Assembly: GCA_963169595.1 (NCBI GenBank)
Contig: CAUJFM010000234.1
Coordinates: forward strand, 1 to 16,796
DNA length: 16,796 nucleotides
From: Bacteroidota bacterium
GTDB lineage: Bacteria; Bacteroidota; Bacteroidia; Flavobacteriales_F; PHOS-HE28
Direction of reading: 5' to 3'
Both the position numbers and the translations under genes were made by a program. Below, in pieces: positions 7,301 through 13,769 of this stretch. How positions within the stretch are numbered: position 1 is the first letter of the stretch; each line of letters opens with the position of its first letter. The notes under the pieces are model-generated. The model made no database searches and was not told the DNA's origin. It worked only from the letters and a program-made list of their open reading frames with translations.

Positions 7301-7402
7301 CAGGGGAGCAGCGTTCTCGGGACGCGCACCATCGGCCACCGCCTCGCCCTTGGCGATGATGGCGAACAGCTGCAACAGGGCTTTGAGTATCTTCTCGCTC
7401 AT
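4316..7402 (-). CDS. TerB-like / ABCG-type ABC transporter fusion
   Basis: This 1028-residue protein combines four regions. Residues 1-145 are helical with a TerB-like pattern (LEFIHADGVASEQELEFV, 106-123). Residues about 155-245 are beta-rich with an FHA-like stretch (LLNGQRMSPGSHYVLSNGSS). Residues 250-490 are an ATPase with Walker A GGSGSGKST (286-294), Q-loop Gln333, signature ISGGQRKR (392-399), Walker B VLFVDEP (412-418) and H-loop His449. Residues 565-1010 are an ABC2/ABCG-type membrane domain. Five TM helices (about 585-605, 628-648, 668-692, 705-725, 735-755) are followed by a loop of about 230 residues and a last helix near 987-1010. A CSAC pair (498-501) precedes the membrane domain. 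ATPase and permease are in one chain, so it probably works as a homodimeric exporter; the substrate is unknown. The SD AGGGAAGG precedes the ATG. A terminator stands just upstream, so it may have its own promoter or depend on read-through. Confidence 0.9.
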   Translation of the reverse strand: MSEKILKALLQLFAIIAKGEAVADGARPENAAPLERFLRKQFSPEVAAAHMVRYQTFVQAFHASGGQSRSGRKRTSLNSVKVLKICTQVNEELNQRQKFVVLVHLLEFIHADGVASEQELEFVSTVAETFNIGAEDFARCLQFVNGDRVLREDAPHLLYVDAAVEASFDQARHLHAHGLDGDLRVLHVPSVSLYVMRYTGHGEVLLNGQRMSPGSHYVLSNGSSIRPPNGVPIYYSDIIGAFMNRSGRSRIVFKADGIEYTFPNGKPGLHELNMAETGGKLIGIMGGSGSGKSTLLNVLNGNLVPSQGRVTINGIDVHRDRDRIRGVIGHVSQDDLLIEELTVYQNLFYNAKLSFGDLDDKGIHERVLRMLQSLGLYETKDLKVGSPLEKTISGGQRKRVNIALELIREPSVLFVDEPTSGLSSRDSENIMDLLKELALKGRLVFVVIHQPSSDIFKLFDRLLLMDQEGHPVYYGDPVDAVVYFKRVTGQVNSDVGQCSACGNVNPEQIFNILEAKLVDEYGNETDQRRISPEAWNEVFRAQMEGRMAQVPEERTVPKSTFTVPNKLRQVQVYFKRDLLSKLANTQYVLINLVEAPALAFIMSFFLRYYRTGHGTAGEYIFRENDNLPQYLFIAVIVALFLGLTVSAEEIIRDRKILQREKFLDLSWLSYLVSKVGLMFLISAIQTLLFVLVGNTVLGIEDLTFMHWLLLFSTSCFANVLGLNVSASFNSAKVIYIMIPVLIIPQLLFSGIIVKFDKLHPWFASERSVPWIGNIMASRWAYEGLAVSQFMWNPYERQFYEFDRRMKTANWKKDLWVRELENALGNVRRGLDGHGDKAGTEHDLALLRTELTKETASLKGFSLPALDQLTPDQVDHGALDRVEDALRTLTHHYRTAYKEAESGKERLIAQLTATPELRKAYFERLDNYRNESLAEVVTNKNDVNVIVEYKGELVQKNDPIYLEPVSAGFFGAQFYAPSKWLAGQRIPTLWANALVLWGMSLLLAIALYADLFPRLLHLMPRVGRRPAQG

Positions 7403-7423
7403 GCGTCCTTCCCTTCGAACATG

Positions 7424-7453
7424 AAAAAGCGCCCCTCTTTACGGGAGGGGCGC
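7424..7453 (-). terminator. Rho-independent terminator after the secreted-protein gene
   Basis: A perfect 9-base inverted repeat (7429-7437 and 7445-7453, GCGCCCCTC / GAGGGGCGC) encloses a 7-base loop. Read on the minus strand the stem is followed directly by TTTTT (7428-7424). It lies 25 bases after the stop at 7478 and only 22 bases before the ATG at 7402, so it marks the end of the lipoprotein/secreted-protein unit. Confidence 0.85.
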
Positions 7454-7477
7454 CGGAAGGTTGCGTGAGCGTGCCGT

Positions 7478-7912
7478 CTACTTCTTGAAGCCGATCAGCA
7501 TCACCGCACAGCCGCTGCCGGCCTTGGCGGGATCGATCGACGCTTCCACGGTCACATCCAACGTGCTGGCCACGGCCAGGTCCCAGAAGGGGGCGTTGCT
7601 GTGGTCCTTGTTCGTGAAGAGCAGGTTGCGGTCCTTGTCGTAGACACTGAAGATCAGGATGCCATCCGACTCACCGCTGCAGGCCGCCACCCGGTAGGTG
7701 GTGCCTCCGAAAAGGGTCAGGTTGAACTCGGCCACCTCGTCCCCCTGGAGCAAGGCCCGGTAGAACTGGCCATCGGGGATGTATTGGGTGGTGATGTGCT
7801 GCTCGCACCGCGTGGCGATGGGCTCACAGAGGTTTTGCGCGTTGGCTCCGAAAGCCAGGCCCATGACCAGGCCCAAGGCGCACATGGAAGGGATGATGTT
7901 CCGATGAAGCAT
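7478..7912 (-). CDS. Secreted protein of unknown function
   Basis: The 144-residue protein begins with a classic Sec signal: basic MLHRN, a hydrophobic stretch to about residue 22, and a likely signal peptidase I site after ANA (residues 23-25). Cleavage would leave a mature protein of about 119 residues starting QNLC. The mature part has four cysteines (29, 36, 78, 135), which could form two disulfides in the periplasm, and is mostly beta-strand-like (AEFNLTLFGGTTYRVAACSG, 61-80; ILIFSVYDKDRNLLFTNKD, 85-103). The C-terminus is SGCAVMLIGFKK. I do not recognise a named family or any catalytic motif. Its start is 2 bases from the stop of the preceding lipoprotein gene, and a strong terminator follows, so the two form one transcript and may act together in the envelope. 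Confidence 0.82.
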   Translation of the reverse strand: MLHRNIIPSMCALGLVMGLAFGANAQNLCEPIATRCEQHITTQYIPDGQFYRALLQGDEVAEFNLTLFGGTTYRVAACSGESDGILIFSVYDKDRNLLFTNKDHSNAPFWDLAVASTLDVTVEASIDPAKAGSGCAVMLIGFKK

Positions 7913-7914
7913 GG

Positions 7915-8826
7915 TCAGGCGAGGATCATGGAGCGGATGGCCGCGGTCTGCTTGGTGATGGCCTCCAGCACGCCGGCCGGGATGGTCACGGTGCTGGTGC
8001 TGTTGATGAAGGTGGTGCGCTTGGCCGCATCAGTGACCGGCTGCTGGAAGCTGTAGGAGCGCTGGATGCCCGCAAAGCTGGCCTGCAGCTCCTTCAGGGC
8101 CGTGATCAGCGCGGCGGCCTCGGGGTCCTTCACGTGGGCGTCCATCAGTTCCACGATGGCATCCAGGGAGGCCTTCTGGTCGCCGATGCGGTCCACCAGG
8201 CCCTGGTCCTTGAGCGCGGCGGGATCCGACAGGGTGAGGTGGAGCGATCCCACCCAGCCACCGGCCAGTACCAGCGTGCTCACATCGTTGCGGTCGTTGC
8301 TCTTCAGGTAACGGTCAGCCGCGCGGAAGGCCACCCCGCTGAAGCGGAGCAGGCTGTCCTCACTGCCCAGGTTGGACTTGAAGCGGTCCAGCAGGGACTT
8401 GTCGAAGGCATTGGACAGCTCCAGGGAGTTGCCCAGCTTCTCGATGGCCTGCATGGTGGCCATGGCCCGCTGCCCATCGCGGTGCACGGTGACATAGGCC
8501 AGGTCGGCGCCATACATGCCCAGTGCCGCGGCACGCGCGGTCTTGGTGGTCAGGGCCTCCCCTTTCTCCAGCGGCGTCGTCAGGTCCTTGCGATAGACCA
8601 AACCAGCCTTGCGGATGGCAAAGGCCGTCTGCACCGGCGAGGGGATGCTGAACAAGCGCCCCCCTACGGAGACCAGCTCATTGTCACCATTGAGGGTGTC
8701 GGTGGCGAGGCTGTCGGCCTGCGGCTGCTGGTCCTCTGCAGGTTGCGGGCCACCACAAGCAGCCAGCAACACAGTGAGGCCAAGGCCGAGGACCACAGGC
8801 GAACGGAAGGAATGGACCATGGGCAT
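7915..8826 (-). CDS. Uncharacterised lipoprotein
   Basis: From the ATG at 8826 the protein has 303 residues, starting with a lipoprotein signal (MPMVHSF, hydrophobic core, then LLAACGG with lipidated Cys at residue 24). A second ATG at 8820 would serve equally well. The linker after Cys is rich in Pro, Gln, Asp and Ala, as in surface or periplasmic lipoproteins. The rest is mainly helical and soluble, with no transmembrane helix and no enzyme motif I recognise. It is likely anchored to the outer or inner membrane facing the periplasm. The longer open frame to 8907 adds arginine-rich sequence and crosses the probable promoter, so I rejected it. It is followed after 2 bases by the secreted-protein gene, in the same operon. 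Function unknown. Confidence 0.82.
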   Translation of the reverse strand: MPMVHSFRSPVVLGLGLTVLLAACGGPQPAEDQQPQADSLATDTLNGDNELVSVGGRLFSIPSPVQTAFAIRKAGLVYRKDLTTPLEKGEALTTKTARAAALGMYGADLAYVTVHRDGQRAMATMQAIEKLGNSLELSNAFDKSLLDRFKSNLGSEDSLLRFSGVAFRAADRYLKSNDRNDVSTLVLAGGWVGSLHLTLSDPAALKDQGLVDRIGDQKASLDAIVELMDAHVKDPEAAALITALKELQASFAGIQRSYSFQQPVTDAAKRTTFINSTSTVTIPAGVLEAITKQTAAIRSMILA

Positions 8827-8847
8827 GCGGAACGGTTCGTCAGGCGT

Positions 8848-8855
8848 CGAAGGTA
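8848..8855 (-). promoter_or_regulatory. -7 box candidate for the lipoprotein operon
   Basis: On the minus strand this reads TACCTTCG, one mismatch from TAnnTTTG. It would start transcription near 8841, about 15 bases before the ATG at 8826. No clear -33 TTG is visible at the expected distance. Confidence 0.4.
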
Positions 8856-8914
8856 ACCGCATGCCCCGGCGGGCTCCTTGACCAGCACCGCCAGTTTTCA
8901 ACAGCACCGGGCCA

Positions 8915-10204
8915 CTAACCCGTGGCCCCTACCCATCTGCGCATACGCGATCCCCGAAGGGCGTACCAGCCGATGAAGAGGTAGCAGGGGATCAACATCC
9001 AGTAGGCCTGCTGGGGGCCGATGTTCGCCATGCCCGCCAGCGCGCCATAGATCGGCGGGAGCACTGCACCTCCCGCGATGGCCATGATCAGCAAGGCGCT
9101 TGCGGTCTTCGTGTGCCTTCCCAAGCCTTCGATGGCCAGCGGCCAGATCGCGGGCCACATCAGCGCGTTGGCCAGCCCCAACAGGGCGATACAAGCCACC
9201 GAGGCCTGGCCGTTCAGGAACAACGCGGCGAGCGCGATCACGATCCCCAACGCAGCGGAAAGCTGGAGCGCACGCGACTGGGAGATGAACCGCGGAATGG
9301 CCACGATGCCGAGGATGTAACCGGTCACCATGGACATCAGGGTCCAGCTGGTCAGGTGCTTCGCCTCGGAAAGCGCCATGCCCTGCGACTCGCCGTAGCT
9401 GGGGATCGTATCCCCTGCGATCACCTCCACCCCCACGTAGAGGAACAGGGCCACCACGCCGAGGACCAGGTTGGGAAAGGACAGCACACTGCGGTCGTCA
9501 CCCGTCTCCGTGCCTGCATCCACCTCGGGGTCCAGGTCGGGCAACGGCGCGAACCGGACCAACAGACCCAGCCCGAAAAGCACAGCGGCCATCACGGCAT
9601 AGGGCCGCACCACCCGGGCGGCCACCTCATCCAGCCGGGCGGAGAGCGCCTCCCCCTGCAACGTGGCCAGCTGCTGCTGCAGCGCATCGGCATCGTCCAG
9701 CAATACCGCCCCCAACACCACCGGGGCCACCACGCCGGCCAGCTTGTTGCAGATGCCCATCACGCTGATGCGGGCAGCCGCACTGTCGATCGGTCCCACC
9801 ACGGTGATGTAGGGATTGCTGGCCGTTTGCAGCAGGGAAAGACCAGTGCCGATCACGAAGAGACCGGCCAGGAACAGGCCGTACGAGCGCGCTTCGGCAG
9901 CCGGGATGAACAGCAACGCCCCCAGGGCCATCGTCCACAGGCCGTACATCATGCCCCGCTTCATGCCCGTGCGCAGCAGCACCCTGGCCATGGGCAGCGC
10001 CGTGACGAAGTAGGCGATGTAGAACGCTGACGTGACATAGAACGGCTCGGCACCGGACCGCAGTTCACAAACAATCTTCAGGTAGCTGATCAGCGGACCG
10101 TTGATCCACGTGACAAAGCCGAACAGGAAGAACAGGCCGCCGAGGAAGATGATGGCGGTGGTGGTGCGCGAAGAGCTCTGCATGGTCGCGCTCTTCGGGT
10201 TCAT
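8915..10204 (-). CDS. FucP/GluP-family sugar MFS transporter
   Basis: The 429-residue protein has about 12 hydrophobic segments, the size and layout of a major facilitator. The first helix ends in LFGFVTWINGPLISYLK (27-43), the signature of the fucose:H+ symporter / glucose-galactose transporter family. LLQTASNPYI (124-133) is the second family motif, in helix 4 to 5. These proteins import hexoses or amino sugars (fucose, glucose, galactose, N-acetylglucosamine) with protons or sodium across the inner membrane. A hydrophilic central loop (about 215-240, DPEVDAGTETGDD) separates the halves. The start is ambiguous: ATG at 10204 is used; ATG at 10183 gives a shorter N-terminus closer to the usual length; 10222 overlaps a promoter-like word. 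No sugar kinase or glycosidase is adjacent, so the substrate is open. Confidence 0.9.
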   Translation of the reverse strand: MNPKSATMQSSSRTTTAIIFLGGLFFLFGFVTWINGPLISYLKIVCELRSGAEPFYVTSAFYIAYFVTALPMARVLLRTGMKRGMMYGLWTMALGALLFIPAAEARSYGLFLAGLFVIGTGLSLLQTASNPYITVVGPIDSAAARISVMGICNKLAGVVAPVVLGAVLLDDADALQQQLATLQGEALSARLDEVAARVVRPYAVMAAVLFGLGLLVRFAPLPDLDPEVDAGTETGDDRSVLSFPNLVLGVVALFLYVGVEVIAGDTIPSYGESQGMALSEAKHLTSWTLMSMVTGYILGIVAIPRFISQSRALQLSAALGIVIALAALFLNGQASVACIALLGLANALMWPAIWPLAIEGLGRHTKTASALLIMAIAGGAVLPPIYGALAGMANIGPQQAYWMLIPCYLFIGWYALRGSRMRRWVGATG

Positions 10205-10303
10205 CAGGGAGCGCCCGGGCAAGGTAGGAACGGCCCTGTCCGGGCAGTTCGCCGCCCGGGGCTTCTGTCAACACGCGATCGTCAACGGCACACCAGCAGC
10301 GGC

Positions 10304-10471
10304 CTACCAGTTCACATCGCGGCGGTAATAGCGCGGGAAGCGGATCGTGCTCCTGGTCTTCCGGTAATACGCCTCCCAACGCGGGGTGGCCCGGTCGTAC
10401 ACCTCCTCCGGAACCATCGCCCCCTCGGTGGACCCAGCGCCCTCCCTTTTCTTATCGTTCACGCGGTTCAT
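10304..10471 (-). CDS. Possible small basic protein (55 residues)
   Basis: An ATG at 10471 opens a 55-residue frame rich in Arg and Tyr, with a C-terminal part RWEAYYRKTRSTIRFPRYYR (about 31-50) that reads like real protein sequence. Third positions are mostly G or C, as in the neighbouring genes. Against it, the ribosome site is poor (GGAG one base from the ATG), no TAnnTTTG box is seen upstream, and a GC-rich gap can hold chance frames. A second ATG 18 codons in, preceded by GAGGGGG, could start a 37-residue version. No signal peptide or TM helix. I do not recognise a family. It sits 99 bases upstream of the MFS gene on the same strand. Confidence 0.4.
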   Translation of the reverse strand: MNRVNDKKREGAGSTEGAMVPEEVYDRATPRWEAYYRKTRSTIRFPRYYRRDVNW

Positions 10472-10573
10472 GCTCCAAGGACGCCCTGGGGAACGCCGAA
10501 CGCTGCCTGGCCCGTCCGGCAGCATTCCGCGATCGACACGTCCATGACGATCGCCGCGCTTCGCCGGATGGAT

Positions 10574-10581
10574 CAACTTTG
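10574..10581 (+). promoter_or_regulatory. -7 box candidate for priA
   Basis: CAACTTTG differs from TAnnTTTG only at the first base. It ends 9 bases before the ATG at 10591, so a transcript from it would have a leader of only a few bases or none. Confidence 0.4.
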
Positions 10582-10590
10582 CCGGGACCA

Positions 10591-13044
10591 ATGCCCGCGT
10601 ACATCGATGTGATCCTTCCGCTGGCCGTGCCGGGTGTGTTCACCTATGCGTGGCCCGATGCGCTGCCGTCCGTGCGGCCCGGCATGCGGGTCTCGGTGCC
10701 GTTCGGGCGCGGTCGGAAGCTCTACGGCGGCGTGGTGAAGCGCGTGCATCAGGAGGCGCCGCCCTACCGCACCGTGCGACCCGCCCTGGGCGCGCTGGAC
10801 ACCGCCTCCGTGGTGAACGCCATCCAGCTCGACCTCTGGGACCGCATGGCGGAGCATTACCTCTGCAGCCTGGGCGAAGTGATGATCGCCGCCCTGCCGG
10901 CACAACTGGCACTGAGCAGCGAGACACGCCTGGTGGCCAACCCCGATCACGTGCAGGACCCGGTGGTGCGCCGCAGGGCAGGCGTGCTGCTCGATGCCCT
11001 GGAGCACCGCAACGTGGTGACCCTGGAGGAGGCCGGCGAACTGCTGGGGCTGAAGGACCCGATGCCGGTGGTGAAGACCCTGATGGACCAGGGAGCGCTT
11101 CAATTGGAGGAGGAACTGAAGGACACCTGGAAGCCGCGCATGGTGACCTACGTGCGGCTGGCACCGGGCCAGGGCGAGGAAGCCGTCCTGCATGGCTGGT
11201 TCGACCGCTTGGAAAAGGCGCCGAAGCAACTGCACCTGCTGATGCGCTACATCGAGCTGAGCCGCTGCCTGAGCAGCGATCCGCGCGAGGTGGAGCGCAA
11301 CGCGCTGCTGCGTGCGGCCGGCGCCACGGGACCGGTGCTCAAGGGGCTCCTGGACAAGGGGCTCTTCGCCACTTACGAGCGGGAAGCCGGGGTGCCTGCC
11401 GATGATGCCGCGTCCAAACCACCGCCGGTGCTTTCGCCCGCACAGACCGAGGCGATCCGCTCCGTGAAGGCAGGCTTTGCCGAGAAGGACGTGGTGCTGC
11501 TCCGCGGCGTGACCTCCTCCGGTAAAACGGAGCTCTACATCACCCTCATCCAGGAGATGGTGGACAGCGGGCGACAGGTGCTTTACCTGTTGCCTGAGAT
11601 CGCCCTCACCACGCAGATCATCGCGCGGTTGAGGGAACGCTTCGGTGACCGCATCGCCGTGTCGCACTCGCGCATGGCCCAGCATGAACGCACCGCGCTC
11701 TGGCTCCGCATGGCCCAGGGCGATGCCCCGCCACCGATCGTGGTGGGCGCGCGGTCGGCGCTCTTCCTCCCCTTCCGCGACCTCGGCCTCATCGTGGTGG
11801 ACGAGGAGCACGACCCCAGCTACAAGCAGCACGATCCGGCACCGCGCTATCACGCACGCGACATGGCCATCGTGCTCGCTGGGCTGCACCACGCGAAGAC
11901 ACTGCTTGGTTCGGCCACGCCCGCCCTCGAAAGCCATCACAACGCCCGCACCGGGAAATACGGGCTCGTGGAGCTGCTCTCGCGCTTCGGCGATGTGGCC
12001 ATGCCCCACGTGCTGCGCGTGGACCTCCGCGATGCCCAGCGCCGCCGCACGATGCGCGGGCACTTCACCAGCACCCTGATCGATGCCGTTCAACAGGCCC
12101 TGGACCGCCGCGAACAGGCCATCATCTTCCAGAACCGCCGGGGCTATGTGCCGGTATGGCAATGCGAGACCTGTGGGTGGGTGCCCGAGTGCGACCAGTG
12201 CGATGTGAGCCTCACCTACCACAAGCAGCTGCATCAGCTCCGCTGCCATTACTGTGGAAGGCAGTACACCCCGCCCACCGCCTGCGGCCATTGCGGGAGC
12301 CCGAGGTTGCGCATGCTCGGCTTCGGCACGGAGAAGATCGAGGAGGAACTGGCCGAACTGTTCCCCGATGCGCGTATCGGCCGCATGGACCAGGACACCA
12401 TGCGCGGCAAACACGCCATGGACCGGCTGCTCACCAGTTTCGGACAGGGGGGGCTCGACATCCTGGTGGGCACGCAGATGGTGACCAAGGGCTTGGACTT
12501 CGATCATGTCAGCGTGGTGGGCATCCTGAACGCCGACCTGCTCATGCGCTTCCCCGACTTCCGGGCGCATGAACGGGCCTTCCAATTGATGGCCCAGGTG
12601 GCGGGCCGCTCAGGCCGCCGCCAGCAGGCAGGCACGGTGATCATCCAGGCGATGGACGTGAACAACCCCGTGCTGGACCTGGTGGTGCGCCACGATGTGG
12701 AAGGCATGTACCAGCGCGAGATCCAACAACGGCAGCTGCACGGCTATCCGCCCTTCACGCGGCTCATCGAGCTCACACTGAAGCACCGGTCGGAGGAACG
12801 TGTGGCGGCCACCGCGCTGGTGCTTGCCACGGCCCTGCGGGAAGGATTGGGCGAACGTGTGCTCGGACCGGACATCCCGCTCGTATCCCGCATCCGCGAC
12901 CGCCACCTGCGCAAGCTGCTCATCAAGATCCGCCGCAGCGCGCACCACACGGAGAAGCAGTTCGTGAGCGCCACCATCGACCGTGTGTTCGGCGATCCGC
13001 TGCACGCACCCGTGCAACTGGTCACCGACGTGGACCCGCTGTAG
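10591..13044 (+). CDS. priA: Primosomal protein N' (replication restart helicase PriA)
   Basis: The 817-residue protein is a full-length PriA, which reloads the replicative helicase at collapsed forks by unwinding DNA 3' to 5'. The N-terminal DNA-binding part begins YIDVILPLAVPGVFTY (4-19). Helicase motifs follow: Walker A GVTSSGKT (306-313), DEEH (404-407), the GSATPALES motif III (440-448), GTQMVTKGLDF (627-637) and the arginine-finger motif QVAGRSGRR (669-677). The zinc-binding module has all eight cysteines (525, 528, 534, 537, 552, 555, 565, 568), binding two zinc ions. Motif VI has Ser where GRAGR is usual, a mild change. I chose the ATG at 10591; an upstream TTG at 10579 lies within the promoter-like box. 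It converges on the rluA-type gene with 8 bases between stops. Confidence 0.97.
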   Translation: MPAYIDVILPLAVPGVFTYAWPDALPSVRPGMRVSVPFGRGRKLYGGVVKRVHQEAPPYRTVRPALGALDTASVVNAIQLDLWDRMAEHYLCSLGEVMIAALPAQLALSSETRLVANPDHVQDPVVRRRAGVLLDALEHRNVVTLEEAGELLGLKDPMPVVKTLMDQGALQLEEELKDTWKPRMVTYVRLAPGQGEEAVLHGWFDRLEKAPKQLHLLMRYIELSRCLSSDPREVERNALLRAAGATGPVLKGLLDKGLFATYEREAGVPADDAASKPPPVLSPAQTEAIRSVKAGFAEKDVVLLRGVTSSGKTELYITLIQEMVDSGRQVLYLLPEIALTTQIIARLRERFGDRIAVSHSRMAQHERTALWLRMAQGDAPPPIVVGARSALFLPFRDLGLIVVDEEHDPSYKQHDPAPRYHARDMAIVLAGLHHAKTLLGSATPALESHHNARTGKYGLVELLSRFGDVAMPHVLRVDLRDAQRRRTMRGHFTSTLIDAVQQALDRREQAIIFQNRRGYVPVWQCETCGWVPECDQCDVSLTYHKQLHQLRCHYCGRQYTPPTACGHCGSPRLRMLGFGTEKIEEELAELFPDARIGRMDQDTMRGKHAMDRLLTSFGQGGLDILVGTQMVTKGLDFDHVSVVGILNADLLMRFPDFRAHERAFQLMAQVAGRSGRRQQAGTVIIQAMDVNNPVLDLVVRHDVEGMYQREIQQRQLHGYPPFTRLIELTLKHRSEERVAATALVLATALREGLGERVLGPDIPLVSRIRDRHLRKLLIKIRRSAHHTEKQFVSATIDRVFGDPLHAPVQLVTDVDPL

Positions 13045-13052
13045 GGCCTTGA

Positions 13053-13769
13053 TCAACGGGGGGCATCCTGCACGGCACCGCCGGCACCGATATCCCTGAA
13101 CAGTCGCCACGGACCTTGTTCCGGCAGCGGTACGTCAACGGTAAGCGGAGGGCCATCGGGCACACCGGGAAGCATGATGGAAGCAGCCTGGAGCGCGATG
13201 CTGCGGTCCTTCTCCCCGCGCCGTGCACCGTACTTCACATCGCCCTTGATGGGATGCCCCCAACCGGACAACTGGGCCCTGATCTGGTGGAAGGCCCCGC
13301 CATCGGGTTCAATTTCCACTAGGGTATAGCGTTCCGCGCGGCCCAGCACACGCACCTTCAACCGCACCGTTCGTGCACCAGCCGCCGGGTCCGCCACGGT
13401 CCGCGCCTTGTGCGACCGGGTGTCGTGCACGATCGCATGCTCCAGTTGCACCTGGTCCTCGGGACCGACCACGCCCTCCACCACGGCCCGGTATAGCTTG
13501 CGCACCCGTCGTTCGCGGAAGGCGTTGTTCAACGCGCTGAGCATGGCGCCGCTCGCGAGCACCACCACACCGCAGACCGGTCGGTCCAGCCGGTTCACCA
13601 GTTCAAGCTCCGGTGAGCCCAGCGCCTTTCGGGCCCAGGACAGAAGGTCCGGGTCGCCGGAGGGATCGGACTGCACAGGCATGCCCGCAGGCTTGTTCAC
13701 CAAGGCCAGTTGCGGCCCTTGGTGCAGCACGGACAGCGTTGGCCGCAGCTCAGTACTGCTCGCCGGCAT
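13053..13769 (-). CDS. RluA-family RNA pseudouridine synthase
   Basis: The 238-residue protein has the RluA-type catalytic core. The N-terminal NKPAGMPVQSD (25-35) is followed by the catalytic loop NRLDRPVCGVVVLA (59-72) with Asp62. KLYRAVVEG follows, then FHQIRAQLSGWGHPIKGDVKYG near the C-terminal third. The enzyme isomerises specific uridines in rRNA or tRNA; the target site cannot be told. There is no N-terminal S4 domain, and the usual His of HRLD is Asn. The ATG at 13769 lies inside the end of panB (20-base overlap), with AAGG 8-9 bases upstream. A GTG at 13727, downstream of the panB stop, is a less likely alternative because it trims the family's N-terminal strand. It is coupled to panB, a pairing I recall from other Bacteroidota. 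Confidence 0.9.
   Translation of the reverse strand: MPASSTELRPTLSVLHQGPQLALVNKPAGMPVQSDPSGDPDLLSWARKALGSPELELVNRLDRPVCGVVVLASGAMLSALNNAFRERRVRKLYRAVVEGVVGPEDQVQLEHAIVHDTRSHKARTVADPAAGARTVRLKVRVLGRAERYTLVEIEPDGGAFHQIRAQLSGWGHPIKGDVKYGARRGEKDRSIALQAASIMLPGVPDGPPLTVDVPLPEQGPWRLFRDIGAGGAVQDAPR

Larger units (their letters stand above)
10205..10590. other. Intergenic region between the MFS and priA starts
   Basis: This 386-base divergent interval holds the possible small protein (10304-10471), a weak hairpin at 10240-10259 (CCGGGC / GCCCGG, 8-base loop, no T run) and the priA promoter-like box at its right end. A word TACCTTGC on the minus strand at 10226-10219 resembles a degraded -7 box for the MFS gene. 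Nothing else is recognisable on either strand. Confidence 0.5.

Noticed and set aside
4730..7468. Long plus-strand frames (439 and 385 codons) opposite the ABC gene
   Set aside because: They are rich in His, Gln, Val and Glu without domain structure, and lie wholly against a well-supported 1028-residue ABC protein. They are mirror frames.
10240..10259. Hairpin CCGGGC / GCCCGG upstream of the MFS gene
   Set aside because: Six-base stem, 8-base loop and no T run; expected by chance in sequence this GC-rich.
10573..12585. A 670-codon open frame on the minus strand opposite priA
   Set aside because: It is antisense to a full-length PriA with all motifs intact. Its composition (His, Gln, Arg, Ala, Gly-rich, no recognisable domain) is that of a mirror frame in GC-rich coding DNA.
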